From contig JBFWQO010000006.1 of the NCBI GenBank assembly GCA_050249415.1, positions 62,001 to 126,000 on the forward strand: a stretch of DNA of 64,000 nucleotides. The letters are read 5' to 3'. Position numbers and translations under genes: made by a program. Source of the stretch: CADEFQ01 sp050249415 (GTDB lineage: Bacteria; Pseudomonadota; Gammaproteobacteria; Steroidobacterales; Steroidobacteraceae). Of the stretch, positions 1 through 7,966 are shown one piece after another. The notes beneath the pieces were generated by a model, which was not told where the DNA came from, made no database searches, and saw nothing but the letters and a program-made list of their open reading frames with translations. Numbering within the stretch: position 1 is the stretch's first letter; every line of letters begins with the position of its first letter.

Positions 1-698
1 CGCATGCGACTCCGATCAATGTCTCCGGCGCGAACGGCGAGGCCACGCTGCAGCAGATCCTCGACGGTGTCACCGTCGGCGGGTCGAGCAGCATCGATGT
101 CGCGGCAGACCAGTACGCGAACGATGCGCTGTGGTCGCTCGGCGGCTCGGGCGGCGCCTTCTCGCAGATCGTGATCGAGCTCGCGGGCTATGCCGCGATC
201 AACAGCTTCGGCATCTATGACGCGGCCGACCCGACGAAGTTCGTCGAAATCTTCTCGGGGCCCGCCACCGCCGGCACGACCTCGGCGCGTGCCACGTTCT
301 CGATCCTCGACGACGGACAGGTCGTGCGCAATCTCTTCGACGAGACCGGCGTGTACTTCGCCGGCAACCTCTTCGGCTTCTACCTCACGACGCCGAACCA
401 CACCTGGTACTCGGAGGCCGCGCGGAATGGCGACGCCGCCGATCACATGATCGCCTACCAGGGCACGGGCGACACCGTGAAGATCGGCAATACGATCGCC
501 GGGCCGTGGGCCAGCAACGAATTCGTCATGGCGTGGGAAGACCTCGCCCGCAACCAGTGGGACTACGACTACAACGACTTCGTCGTGATGGTCGAATCAG
601 TCCGCGGCGTGGCGGTGCCGGAACCCGGCACGCTCGCTCTCTTCGGCTTCGGGCTCGCCGGCCTCGCGTGTGCGCGTCGCCGCGGCCGCACCGGATAA
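1..698 (+). CDS. PEP-CTERM protein with DUF4114-like domain (5' truncated)
   Basis: Only the C-terminal part is present: the frame is open from base 3 without a start, so the gene begins left of the window. The visible 230 or so residues hold an aromatic and acidic stretch with DYDYNDFVV, the hallmark of DUF4114. They end in a PEP-CTERM sorting tag: VPEPGTLALFGFGLAGL followed by an Arg cluster. In known systems such proteins are exported, cut and anchored by an exosortase and often belong to exopolysaccharide or floc matrices. No exosortase is in the window. A terminator hairpin follows at 741, so the gene ends its transcript. The substrate or ligand is unknown. Confidence 0.85.
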   Translation, partial: HATPINVSGANGEATLQQILDGVTVGGSSSIDVAADQYANDALWSLGGSGGAFSQIVIELAGYAAINSFGIYDAADPTKFVEIFSGPATAGTTSARATFSILDDGQVVRNLFDETGVYFAGNLFGFYLTTPNHTWYSEAARNGDAADHMIAYQGTGDTVKIGNTIAGPWASNEFVMAWEDLARNQWDYDYNDFVVMVESVRGVAVPEPGTLALFGFGLAGLACARRRGRTG

Positions 699-740
699 CG
701 ACAAGAAGAAGCACTCCTCAGCAAGCAAGCAAGCGACCAT

Positions 741-768
741 GGCCCCGTTGCGAGCGGGGCCGTTTTTT
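741..768 (+). terminator. Rho-independent terminator after the PEP-CTERM gene
   Basis: GGCCCCG (741-747), a 7-base loop, CGGGGCC (755-761), then GTTTTTT. This is a GC-rich stem followed by a U tract, 43 bases after the stop codon. Confidence 0.85.
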
Positions 769-772
769 CATT

Positions 773-844
773 GGTGCCGGGTCTTCGGTTGTGCGGTTAT
801 CGGGGCGGAGCCGCCAATAACCCCACAACCGAAGACCCGGCACC
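773..844. repeat. Long palindromic element with 21-bp perfect arms
   Basis: Bases 773-793 and 824-844 are perfect reverse complements (arm begins GGTGCCGGGTCTTCGG). The 30-base centre contains a small GGCG/CGCC hairpin. It sits directly after the terminator at 741 and before the convergent gene ending at 876. It could be a bidirectional terminator for that gene or a REP-like mobile palindrome. No second copy was noticed in the window. Confidence 0.75.
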
Positions 845-875
845 AACTCCTCCCCCGCCGGCATCGGCCGCACGA

Positions 876-1340
876 CTACCAGCGGCGCACGCGGGCCGCG
901 AAATCCTCGTACACGCGGCCGAATCGCGGGCGCAGCGCACGCTCTTCCGGTCCGATCTGGAAGCGATTCATGTAGGCGATGAACGCCGGCAGCACGCAGA
1001 ACGACAGCACGCTCGTGAGCCATACCGCCCATGCGGTGAGGCACAGCAGCAGGCCGAGGTACATCGGGTTGCGGGTGAGCCGGTAGACACCGGTGCGCAC
1101 GAGCGCGGTGGCCGCCTCGGGCGTGGTCGGGTTGACGGTCGTGCGCGCCTGGCGGAATGCGAGCACACCCGCGATCGCGAATGCGACCCCGAGGCTCGCG
1201 AGCACGACCGCCACGGCGATGCGCGCCGCGGCGGGCAGTGACAGCGGCAACGGCGAGGGCAGGCGCGACACGAGCCACATCGCGCCGCCCGTGAGCAGCG
1301 CGACGACCGGCGGGGGAACCCTGTGTTCGAGCTGTCGCAT
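876..1340 (-). CDS. Isoprenylcysteine carboxyl methyltransferase-like membrane protein
   Basis: A 154-residue membrane protein with about four hydrophobic segments. TGVYRLTRNPMYLGLLL in the second half and the C-terminal EERAL...FG..Y..F signature are typical of the ICMT/PEMT/NnrU group, which binds S-adenosylmethionine at the membrane. The bacterial members are mostly unassigned, so the methyl acceptor is unknown. ATG at 1340 is preferred to GTG at 1343: GAGG lies 7 bases upstream and overlaps the stop region of the diguanylate cyclase gene, which ends 9 bases away. The two are probably co-transcribed. Confidence 0.8.
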   Translation of the reverse strand: MRQLEHRVPPPVVALLTGGAMWLVSRLPSPLPLSLPAAARIAVAVVLASLGVAFAIAGVLAFRQARTTVNPTTPEAATALVRTGVYRLTRNPMYLGLLLCLTAWAVWLTSVLSFCVLPAFIAYMNRFQIGPEERALRPRFGRVYEDFAARVRRW

Positions 1341-1349
1341 CACGGCACC

Positions 1350-3056
1350 TCAGGCGGCGATCGGCTGCGCGACCTGCACGCGGTTGCGGCCCGCGCGCTT
1401 GGCCGCGTACACCGCGGCGTCGGCCTGCGCGATCAGGTGCTCGCCCCACACGCCGAGCGTTTCGCTCGTCGCGACCCCGATGCTGCAGGTGAGGCGGATC
1501 GGCACGCCGTAGCCCCCGATGACGACCTCCGCGACCCGCTCGCGTATGCGCTGCGCGATCAACTGGGCCGCCGCAGTGTCGGCGCTGCTCAGGATCACGA
1601 CGAACTCCTCGCCGCCGAAGCGGCCGATCACGTCGGACTGGCGCAGTTCCGCCTGGATGGGCGCGATGATCGCGGCGAGGCACGCGTCCCCGGCGGGATG
1701 CCCGAAGGTGTCGTTGATGCCCTTGAAGTGGTCGAGATCGATGAACAGCAGCGCGATCGGCAGCCCCCGGGCCTGCGCGCGGGCGCACGCCGCATCCAGC
1801 CGCTCGACCAGCGAGCGGCGGTTCAGCACGCCCGTGAGCGGATCGGTCTGCGCGCGGCGTTCCGCCAGGCTGAGCGCCGCGCGCTGCTCGCGCACGCGGT
1901 CCGCCACGCCGAGCGCGATCAGGATCGCGGCCGCGACCATCGACAGCGGCAGTCCGTAATAGAGCAGGAATTCCGCTTCCTCCGCGTTCGTCAGCAGCAG
2001 CTTGAGCGCGGTCGCGATCGTGAAGGCCTCGAGCAGCACCCAGGCGAGCAGGAACCAGCCCGCAGGCCGGCTGCCGCGGCGCCATGCGAGCCACGCGACG
2101 ATCAGGGTGAAGGCCGCCGTGCCGACGAACAGGAGGTTGCCGATGGCCGAGATCACGCCGCCGAACCCGTCGCGCGAGAGGAAATTCGAGAAGGCGAGCA
2201 CGACGAACAGGGCCGCGAATGCGCCGAAGGTCCGGTAGACGCGGCGCGAGTAACGGCGCAGGTCCGCGATCTCGCGCACGAAAAGGCAGGCCGCGGCCCC
2301 GCTCAGCGCCGCGGGCACGTTCCACGCGTGCGACGCGAGTGGCAGGGCGAGGTCGAAGCCCGGCCAGTCGAATCCCTCGCCGGACAGGTACGCGACATAC
2401 AGCGCCTGCAATGCGAACAGGCCGCCATACAGGATGAAGATGCGCTCTTTCAGCACGAACCAGGTGAGGAGCGCGGCGATGGCGACCGCCATCAGCGCGC
2501 CGAACGCGAGTGCGATCATGCGCGCGTGTTCCGCGCCGCGCGCGAGCGCCCGATCGAGCGGCGCCGTATCGAAGCGCAACACCTCCGACCCGACCTGCCC
2601 GGTCGGGTTCACGCGCGCGTAGAACACGTCGCCCGCCTCAGGCGGCCGCGGCAACACGAACACCGCGGTCTGCGTGGCACTGAACTCCGGCAACTCGGCC
2701 GCGAGATCGAGCGCGCGCACCCCGGCCGCGCCGCCCGGCGCGCGCGCATACGCCCGGACGTCGAGATGGCGGCCTTTCGCAACGAGCATCGCGGATGCGC
2801 GGTCGGTGCCCCCGCGTGTCGTCGCGGTCAGGCGCAGCCAGAACGGCGCATCGCCGCGACGCGCATCGCGCAACGAGTACGGCCCGAAGCGGGCGTCGAG
2901 GCTGCCGCCTGCCAGCGTCGCGGGCGGAGGGTCTCCGGCCGCAGCGTCGAGCAGCGCAATGTCGAACGCGGGAGCTGCCGCGTGCGCAGGCAGCCAAAGG
3001 AGGGCCGCGAGAGCCCAGCCGCAGAGCAAGCGACGCACCGATCCCCTCCGTGTCAT
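1350..3056 (-). CDS. Diguanylate cyclase with 7TMR-DISM sensor
   Basis: 568 residues: an N-terminal signal sequence, a periplasmic 7TMR-DISM extracellular region (residues ~30-170), seven transmembrane helices (~190-390) and a cytoplasmic GGDEF domain (~400-560). The active-site loop reads GGEEF at about residue 481 (context GRFGGEEFVVIL), an intact catalytic motif, so cyclic-di-GMP synthesis is likely. DxLTGxLNRR (DPLTGVLNRR) marks the domain start. No RxxD inhibitory site was seen just upstream of GGEEF. The start is taken as ATG 3056, with a TTG codon directly before it. The ligand sensed is unknown. It forms a short operon with the downstream methyltransferase-like gene. Confidence 0.93.
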   Translation of the reverse strand: MTRRGSVRRLLCGWALAALLWLPAHAAAPAFDIALLDAAAGDPPPATLAGGSLDARFGPYSLRDARRGDAPFWLRLTATTRGGTDRASAMLVAKGRHLDVRAYARAPGGAAGVRALDLAAELPEFSATQTAVFVLPRPPEAGDVFYARVNPTGQVGSEVLRFDTAPLDRALARGAEHARMIALAFGALMAVAIAALLTWFVLKERIFILYGGLFALQALYVAYLSGEGFDWPGFDLALPLASHAWNVPAALSGAAACLFVREIADLRRYSRRVYRTFGAFAALFVVLAFSNFLSRDGFGGVISAIGNLLFVGTAAFTLIVAWLAWRRGSRPAGWFLLAWVLLEAFTIATALKLLLTNAEEAEFLLYYGLPLSMVAAAILIALGVADRVREQRAALSLAERRAQTDPLTGVLNRRSLVERLDAACARAQARGLPIALLFIDLDHFKGINDTFGHPAGDACLAAIIAPIQAELRQSDVIGRFGGEEFVVILSSADTAAAQLIAQRIRERVAEVVIGGYGVPIRLTCSIGVATSETLGVWGEHLIAQADAAVYAAKRAGRNRVQVAQPIAA

Positions 3057-3172
3057 CAATCCAGGCGATCAGTATCGGGGATGATGCGGGAGACGCAAAC
3101 CTCCGGCCGCGAGGCGGACGGGTCAGAAATGCCGCAGGCCCTGGCCGCGTCGGCCGGCCGGGCGCACGCCGC

Positions 3173-3850
3173 TCACCCGCACTTCGAATCGCCGCAATTG
3201 AGGCAGGTCATGCAGCCGTCCATCATCACGACGGCGGCGGTGCTGCACTTCGGGCACAGTTGCGCGCCTTCCGGGAAGTGCGACTTGGAGAATGCGTCCG
3301 ACTGCTTCCGGCGCTCCTCGAACTCGGCGCGCTTCTCCGCGATGAACTTCTGCTGGTGTTCGTCGAGCCCGGCCGGGCGCAGCAGGCCGATCGTCTGCAG
3401 GTGCTTCTCGATCACGTGGCCGAGCTCGGCGATGATCGAGGGCATGAACTTGCCGCCCGGCTGCCAGTAGCCGCCGCGCGGGTCGAACACGGCCTTCAGC
3501 TCGTCGACGAGGAACGTGACGTCGCCGCCCTTCCTGAATACCGCCGAGATGATGCGGGTGAGCGCCACGATCCACTGGTAGTGATCGAGGTTCTTCGAGT
3601 TGATGAAGACCTCGAACGGCCGGCGCTGCTCGTATTCCGTGCCCTCGTTCAGCACGATGTCGTTGATCGTGACGTACATCGCGTGGTCGGACACCGGCGT
3701 CTTGATCTTGTAGGTCGAGCCGATCAGCACCTCCGGGCGCTGGATCTCCTCGTGCATCCGGATCACCTTGGCGGATGGCGCCTTGGCTTCCGGCGGGCGC
3801 TCCTCGGGCTTCTTGACGCGGTATTTGGTGATTTTCTGGTCGAACTTCAT
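3173..3850 (-). CDS. nrdJb: NrdJb, C-terminal subunit of split class II ribonucleotide reductase
   Basis: 225 residues beginning MKFDQKITKYRVKK. Residues ~40-140 resemble the conserved C-terminal NrdJ region (VLIGSTYKIKTP). The C-terminus carries CPKC and a second Cys pair (CLNCGDSKCG), a zinc-ribbon-like redox tail expected to re-reduce the active-site disulfide. In Pseudomonas the B12-dependent enzyme is likewise encoded by two genes, nrdJa and nrdJb. The gene starts 11 bases after the nrdJa stop on the same strand, so both are one operon. Confidence 0.92.
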   Translation of the reverse strand: MKFDQKITKYRVKKPEERPPEAKAPSAKVIRMHEEIQRPEVLIGSTYKIKTPVSDHAMYVTINDIVLNEGTEYEQRRPFEVFINSKNLDHYQWIVALTRIISAVFRKGGDVTFLVDELKAVFDPRGGYWQPGGKFMPSIIAELGHVIEKHLQTIGLLRPAGLDEHQQKFIAEKRAEFEERRKQSDAFSKSHFPEGAQLCPKCSTAAVVMMDGCMTCLNCGDSKCG

Positions 3851-3861
3851 GGGGTCCACGC

Positions 3862-6800
3862 TCAGAATTTGCCGTAATAGCCCTCTTTGAGGGCGTCGAA
3901 CAGGTTGGCGGCGGTGTGCGTCTCGCCGTCGTACTCGATTTCCTCGTCGCCGCGCACTTCGACTTCGCGGCCGTCCTCGAGCGTGAACACATAGGTCGTG
4001 TTCTTGAGGTCGTCTTCCTTGACCAGCACGCCCTGGAACGCCTCCGGGTTGAAGCGGAAGGTGGTGCAGCCCTTCAGGTCGCGCTCGTGGGCGTAGAGGT
4101 AGATGTCCTTGAAATCGTCGTAGCGGTAGTCGGTCGGCACGTTGGCGGTCTTCGAGATCGACGAGTCGACCCACTTCTGCGCCGCGGCCTGGATGTCGAC
4201 ATGCTGGCGCGGAGTGACCTCGTCGGCCGCGGTGAAATAATCGGGCAACCGCGTGGCCTCGTCCGCGGCGCCGGGCATCGCGTTCGCGTTCACGAGCTCG
4301 CGGTACGCGAGCAGCTCGAACGAGAACACGTCGATCTTCTCCTTGCTCTTCTTGCCCGGGCGGATCACGTTGCGGAAATAATGGTGCGCGAACGAGGGCT
4401 CGATGCCGTTCGACGCATTGTTCGCGAGCGACAGCGAGATCGTGCCGGTCGGCGCGATCGAGCTGTGGTGCGTGAAGCGTGCACCGACCTCGGCGAGCTG
4501 CTCGACGAGCTTCGGGGCCACCTCGGCGACGCGCTGCATGTAGCGGCTGTACTTCGCGTGCAGCAGCCGCCCCGGGATGCGCGCGCCCGGCTTCCATCCG
4601 TCGGCCACCATCTCCGGGCGCTTGCGCAGCATCGCCTTCGTGACCTCGAATTCCTCCCTCATGATCGGCGCCGCGCCCTTCTCGCGCGACAGGTCGAGCG
4701 CGGCCTCCCAGCCTGCGACTGCCATTTCACGCGCGACGTCCTCGGTGAACTTCACCGATTCGGGCGAGCCGTATTTCATGCCGAGCAGCGTGATCGTGCT
4801 GCCGAGCCCGAGGAAGCCCATGCCGTGGCGGCGCTTGCGCTGGATCTCGTCGCGCTGCTCCGCGAGCGGCAGGCCGTTCACCTCGACCACGTTGTCGAGC
4901 ATGCGCGTGAACACGCGCACCACTTCGCGGTATTCGTGCCAGTCGAACTCGGCGAACTCGGTGAACGGATTCCTGACGAACTGCGTGAGGTTGACCGAGC
5001 CGAGCAGGCACGAGCCGTACGGCGGCAGCGGTTGCTCTCCGCAGTTCCCTGTCACGAGGCCGTTGAACACGAGACTATTACCGTCCGGTTGCGTTGTATC
5101 GAATACGGGTTCGTTGCCCGCAGGCTCGATCGACGCGATCGCGCTCACGAACTTGCAGCGCACGGCCGATGAGCGCTGGTCCCGCCAGTCGAAGTACTTG
5201 CCGTTCTTTTCATCGGTCAGAAAGCCGATGTCGCGCATGAACCGGTCACGCGATTCCGCACCGATCAGCAGTTCATAGTCGGCCTGGCAGGCGTACAGGC
5301 GCTTGCCGCCCTTGCCGTCGGGCAGGAGTCGCTCGCTGGCGTCACGCCGCTTGAGGATGCGGCCGTAGATGCCGAAGTTCGCGAGCAGGGTCTGGACGTC
5401 ACCGAGCAGAGCTCGCCGGCTCGACGCGAGGCGTATGGTGCAGTACGCGTGCTTGTCGTCACGCTGCACGGTACCGTCGCACTGGAAGAGCGCGCGCAGA
5501 TAGCCGCGCACGCATGCCTCGCTGCCGCGCCACACCACTTCCGGCACGCGATGCTTCGTCTCGGCGGTGAAGCCATAGTGCGCGAGCAGGCGTGCGAGCA
5601 GCACCGAGCGGATCATCACGAGCTTGCGTTCGGGCACGGGCACGGCAGTGACGCGATGGTCGCGGGGCGTCTGCGCGAGACCCGCGATCAGGCGGCTCAC
5701 ATAGCCCGCCACGACGCCGGCGTAGTCGCGATCGCCGCCCCACAGGTTGATGACCGCCGCCTGCTCGCCTTCGCCACGATTCGTGAAGTGTCCGTCGCCG
5801 GTGATGAAGCCGAGCAGTTCGCCGAGATCCGCGCTGCCTTGCTGGCCGAACTGCCCCTTGCCCGACTGGATCAGCAGTTCATCGCCGATTACGAGGTCGC
5901 GCAGCTTCACCTTGCCGCGCGTGGTGTAGAAATCGTGCCACTCCGTCGCCTTGATCTCGTAGCCGTCCCGCGTCGTGACGCGATACACCGGTGCCGAGGC
6001 CGCGGTCATGAACGCCGGCACCGCGGGGCGCACCGTGGTGCCGCCCTCGTCCTCGCGCTGGCCCTCGCTGTCGCCGAGCGCGCGGCGATCGACCGTGACG
6101 TCGAGCTTCGCGCCGCTCGCATGGAGGTCGCCGATGCGCACGAGGCCGAACTGCGTCGCGAGGCGCGTATCGGCGGTGACGCACGGGTTCGTCGCGCGGA
6201 TGTTCTCGCACCACCAGTTGTTGTTCAGCTCGTTGACGCGGTCGATCAGGATGAAGCCCGGCTCCGCGAAATCGTAGGTGGACGACATGATGACGTCCCA
6301 CATGCGCCGCGCCGGCAGCGTCTTGTAGATTTTGCAGGCGACCAGGCCCTCGTCCGAGGCCACGTAGTTTTCGGTGGTCGGCCACTCGCGCCACACGAAC
6401 TTCGTCGTATCGGTGAGATCGGGCTTCTCGGCCTCGTACTCGCGCACCGAGACCGGGAAGGCGAGCTGCCAATCGCCGTTCTCGCGCACCGCGCGCATGA
6501 ACTCGTCGGTGACGAGCAGCGACAGGTTGAACTGGCGCAGCCGCCCGTTCTCGCGCTTGGCGCGGATGAACTCCATCGCATCCGGGTGGCCGACATCGAA
6601 CGTGCCCATCTGCGCGCCGCGACGGCCGCCCGCCGACGACACGGTGAAACACATCTTGTCGTAGATATCCATGAACGACAGCGGGCCCGACGTGTAGGCG
6701 CCCGCGCCCGACACATAGGCGCCGCGCGGGCGCAGCGTCGAGAACTCGTAGCCGATACCGCAGCCGGCCTTGAGCGTGAGCCCGGCCTCGTGGACCTTCG

Positions 6801-7149
6801 AGAGGATATTGTCCATCGAGTCCCGGATTGTTCCGGATACTGTACAATTTATCGTCGAAGTGGCCGGTTTGTGCTCCAAAGCACCCGCATTGGAGGTTAC
6901 GCGCCCGGCGGGTATGGCGCCCCGGCGCAGGGCCCACAGGAAGCGCTCGTACCATTCGTTGCGGACGGCCGGCGCCTCGACATCCGCCAGGGCGCGCGCG
7001 ACACGCTGATAGGTCTCGTCCATCGTGGCATCGATGGGCGCGCCGTCCTTGGCGGTGAGACGGTACTTCTTGTCCCAGATGTCGAGCGACGCCTCCTGGA
7101 AGGGGATGGCGCTCAGGTCTTTGGCTTCGATTTTCACAACGCTGTTCAA
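3862..7149 (-). CDS. nrdJa: NrdJa, B12-dependent ribonucleotide reductase large part, interrupted by an intein
   Basis: Adenosylcobalamin-dependent (class II) ribonucleoside reductase making deoxynucleotides. The frame encodes about 1095 residues, of which 380 (5044-6183) are an in-frame intein, leaving about 715 residues, close to known NrdJa proteins. Visible catalytic parts are STINCTVSG (first redox Cys) and NPCGEQPLPPYGSC, which carries the thiyl-radical Cys and, 11 residues later, the partner redox Cys. The spacing matches the Thermotoga NrdJ pattern. The start is uncertain: TTG at 7149 has AGGGGAG 6 bases upstream, a GTG lies four codons downstream, and a TTG at 7176 has no site. An NrdR-type palindrome precedes it. 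Confidence 0.93.
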   Translation of the reverse strand: MNSVVKIEAKDLSAIPFQEASLDIWDKKYRLTAKDGAPIDATMDETYQRVARALADVEAPAVRNEWYERFLWALRRGAIPAGRVTSNAGALEHKPATSTINCTVSGTIRDSMDNILSKVHEAGLTLKAGCGIGYEFSTLRPRGAYVSGAGAYTSGPLSFMDIYDKMCFTVSSAGGRRGAQMGTFDVGHPDAMEFIRAKRENGRLRQFNLSLLVTDEFMRAVRENGDWQLAFPVSVREYEAEKPDLTDTTKFVWREWPTTENYVASDEGLVACKIYKTLPARRMWDVIMSSTYDFAEPGFILIDRVNELNNNWWCENIRATNPCVTADTRLATQFGLVRIGDLHASGAKLDVTVDRRALGDSEGQREDEGGTTVRPAVPAFMTAASAPVYRVTTRDGYEIKATEWHDFYTTRGKVKLRDLVIGDELLIQSGKGQFGQQGSADLGELLGFITGDGHFTNRGEGEQAAVINLWGGDRDYAGVVAGYVSRLIAGLAQTPRDHRVTAVPVPERKLVMIRSVLLARLLAHYGFTAETKHRVPEVVWRGSEACVRGYLRALFQCDGTVQRDDKHAYCTIRLASSRRALLGDVQTLLANFGIYGRILKRRDASERLLPDGKGGKRLYACQADYELLIGAESRDRFMRDIGFLTDEKNGKYFDWRDQRSSAVRCKFVSAIASIEPAGNEPVFDTTQPDGNSLVFNGLVTGNCGEQPLPPYGSCLLGSVNLTQFVRNPFTEFAEFDWHEYREVVRVFTRMLDNVVEVNGLPLAEQRDEIQRKRRHGMGFLGLGSTITLLGMKYGSPESVKFTEDVAREMAVAGWEAALDLSREKGAAPIMREEFEVTKAMLRKRPEMVADGWKPGARIPGRLLHAKYSRYMQRVAEVAPKLVEQLAEVGARFTHHSSIAPTGTISLSLANNASNGIEPSFAHHYFRNVIRPGKKSKEKIDVFSFELLAYRELVNANAMPGAADEATRLPDYFTAADEVTPRQHVDIQAAAQKWVDSSISKTANVPTDYRYDDFKDIYLYAHERDLKGCTTFRFNPEAFQGVLVKEDDLKNTTYVFTLEDGREVEVRGDEEIEYDGETHTAANLFDALKEGYYGKF
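5044..6183 (-). other. Intein with LAGLIDADG homing endonuclease inside NrdJa
   Basis: A 380-residue in-frame insertion between ATNP and CGEQPL of NrdJa. It begins with Cys (CVTADTRLA) and ends in Asn (NGLVTGN) followed by the extein Cys, the residues needed for protein splicing. The block B motif ATEWHDF is present. Two dodecapeptide-type motifs, LGFITGDGHF and LRALFQCDGTV, are about 110 residues apart and show a homing endonuclease domain with both acidic residues kept. The penultimate residue is Gly rather than the common His. The +1 extein Cys is also the catalytic radical Cys of the reductase, so the enzyme is inactive until splicing. Frame and motifs look intact. Confidence 0.92.
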
Positions 7150-7247
7150 CGGCCGCTCCCCTGATGTTCTTCTCAAAGCGGCAGCCCCGCCATCGGACGG
7201 CGGCTACCCGGTCACCCCCAACCCGGGAGATCCGTGCCGCTGTCACG

Positions 7248-7263
7248 ACACAAGATCTTGTGT
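7248..7263. promoter_or_regulatory. NrdR-box-like palindrome upstream of nrdJa
   Basis: ACACAAGATCTTGTGT is a perfect 16-bp palindrome. It matches the NrdR box pattern acaCwAtATaTwGtgt except for one symmetric pair in the centre. It lies just downstream of the predicted -10 element, where a bound repressor would block initiation. NrdR represses ribonucleotide reductase genes in many bacteria. Confidence 0.7.
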
Positions 7264-7273
7264 TGGGGAGAGG

Positions 7274-7302
7274 AGCCTAAATACGTGAAATCACCTCGTC
7301 AA
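7274..7302 (-). promoter_or_regulatory. Predicted sigma-70 promoter of nrdJab
   Basis: On the minus strand: TTGACG (7302-7297), 17-base spacer, TAGGCT (7279-7274). The start of transcription would fall near 7267, with the NrdR-type palindrome at about +4 to +19. The -10 hexamer is weak, so this is a prediction. The rest of 7303-7543 is AT-rich with no other gene and should also hold the hsp20 promoter. Confidence 0.45.
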
Positions 7303-7543
7303 GACTTCACATCACAACTTTACACTCACATTATTATCTGTGATATCAATCGATTATAGAAACATCTGCAGCCAAAACGCCCGCGGACTGCTGCATATGC
7401 ACAAGAGCGCCCCGGTGGGCAGCATGTCTATATCTTGTGGGTAACCCGGGCCGGCAAAAACACTTGAATTTTAATTTTCGGGCCGCAGATCCGGGTCCGC
7501 GCACAAGGCGCAGCCCCCTGTACCGTTACCGGAGAGTCCCGAC

Positions 7544-7909
7544 ATGAACCTGACCCCCTATGAGCCCTGGCAGCTCCTCACCCGCCTGCAGCGCGATTTC
7601 GACCGCAGCTTCGCGTGGCTGCCCACCGTCGATGTGTCCGAGGACGACACGCGCTACCTCGTTCGCGCCGACCTGCCCGGCGTCGAACAGAAGGACATCG
7701 AGATCACGACCGACAAGGGCGTGCTCACCCTGCGCGGCGTGCGGCAGTTCGAAAACCGCGGCGAGGCCAGGTTCCTCCGCCACTTCTCGCTCCCCGAGAA
7801 TGCGGTACTCGACGAAATCCGCGCGCGCCACGTGAACGGCGTGCTCGAAGTGTCGATCCCGAAGCAGCCGAAGGTCGCGCCGAAGCGCATCACCGTCGAA
7901 GCGGCCTGA
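7544..7909 (+). CDS. Hsp20/alpha-crystallin small heat-shock protein
   Basis: 121 residues. A short N-terminus is followed by the alpha-crystallin domain (~28-118) with PTVDVSEDDTRYLVRADLPG and the later GVLEVSIPK strand, where the family normally has GVLxxxxPK. Members hold unfolding proteins as ATP-independent oligomeric chaperones in the cytoplasm. The C-terminal IxI/V tail is weak here (KRITVEAA). GGAGAG lies 8 bases before the ATG. A 13-bp stem follows the stop. No clear sigma-32 promoter was found in the 394-base gap before it. Confidence 0.93.
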   Translation: MNLTPYEPWQLLTRLQRDFDRSFAWLPTVDVSEDDTRYLVRADLPGVEQKDIEITTDKGVLTLRGVRQFENRGEARFLRHFSLPENAVLDEIRARHVNGVLEVSIPKQPKVAPKRITVEAA

Positions 7910-7915
7910 CACCAC

Positions 7916-7948
7916 CCGGGCGCCCTCCCGGTTCAGGAGGGCGCCCGG
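7916..7948 (+). terminator. Strong hairpin between hsp20 and the HtrA gene
   Basis: CCGGGCGCCCTCC (7916-7928) and its exact complement (7936-7948) around a 7-base loop. There is no U tract after it, so it may be a processing stem or weak terminator. The next gene starts 19 bases later. Confidence 0.55.
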
Positions 7949-7966
7949 ATCGGTAGAATCCGCTCC

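Noticed and set aside
1323..3470. 715-residue plus-strand frame opposite the diguanylate cyclase and nrdJb
   Set aside because: Arg/Gln-rich shadow without start signal or motif.
7150..7176. Longer nrdJa start at TTG 7176
   Set aside because: No ribosome site before it, while TTG 7149 has AGGGGAG at good distance.
7150..7260. Cobalamin riboswitch before the B12-dependent nrdJa
   Set aside because: No GCCACTG-type B12 box or suitable structure could be seen.
7425..7440. Second NrdR-like box
   Set aside because: CTATATCTTGTG fits half of the box, but the other arm fails and it is 170 bases from the good palindrome.
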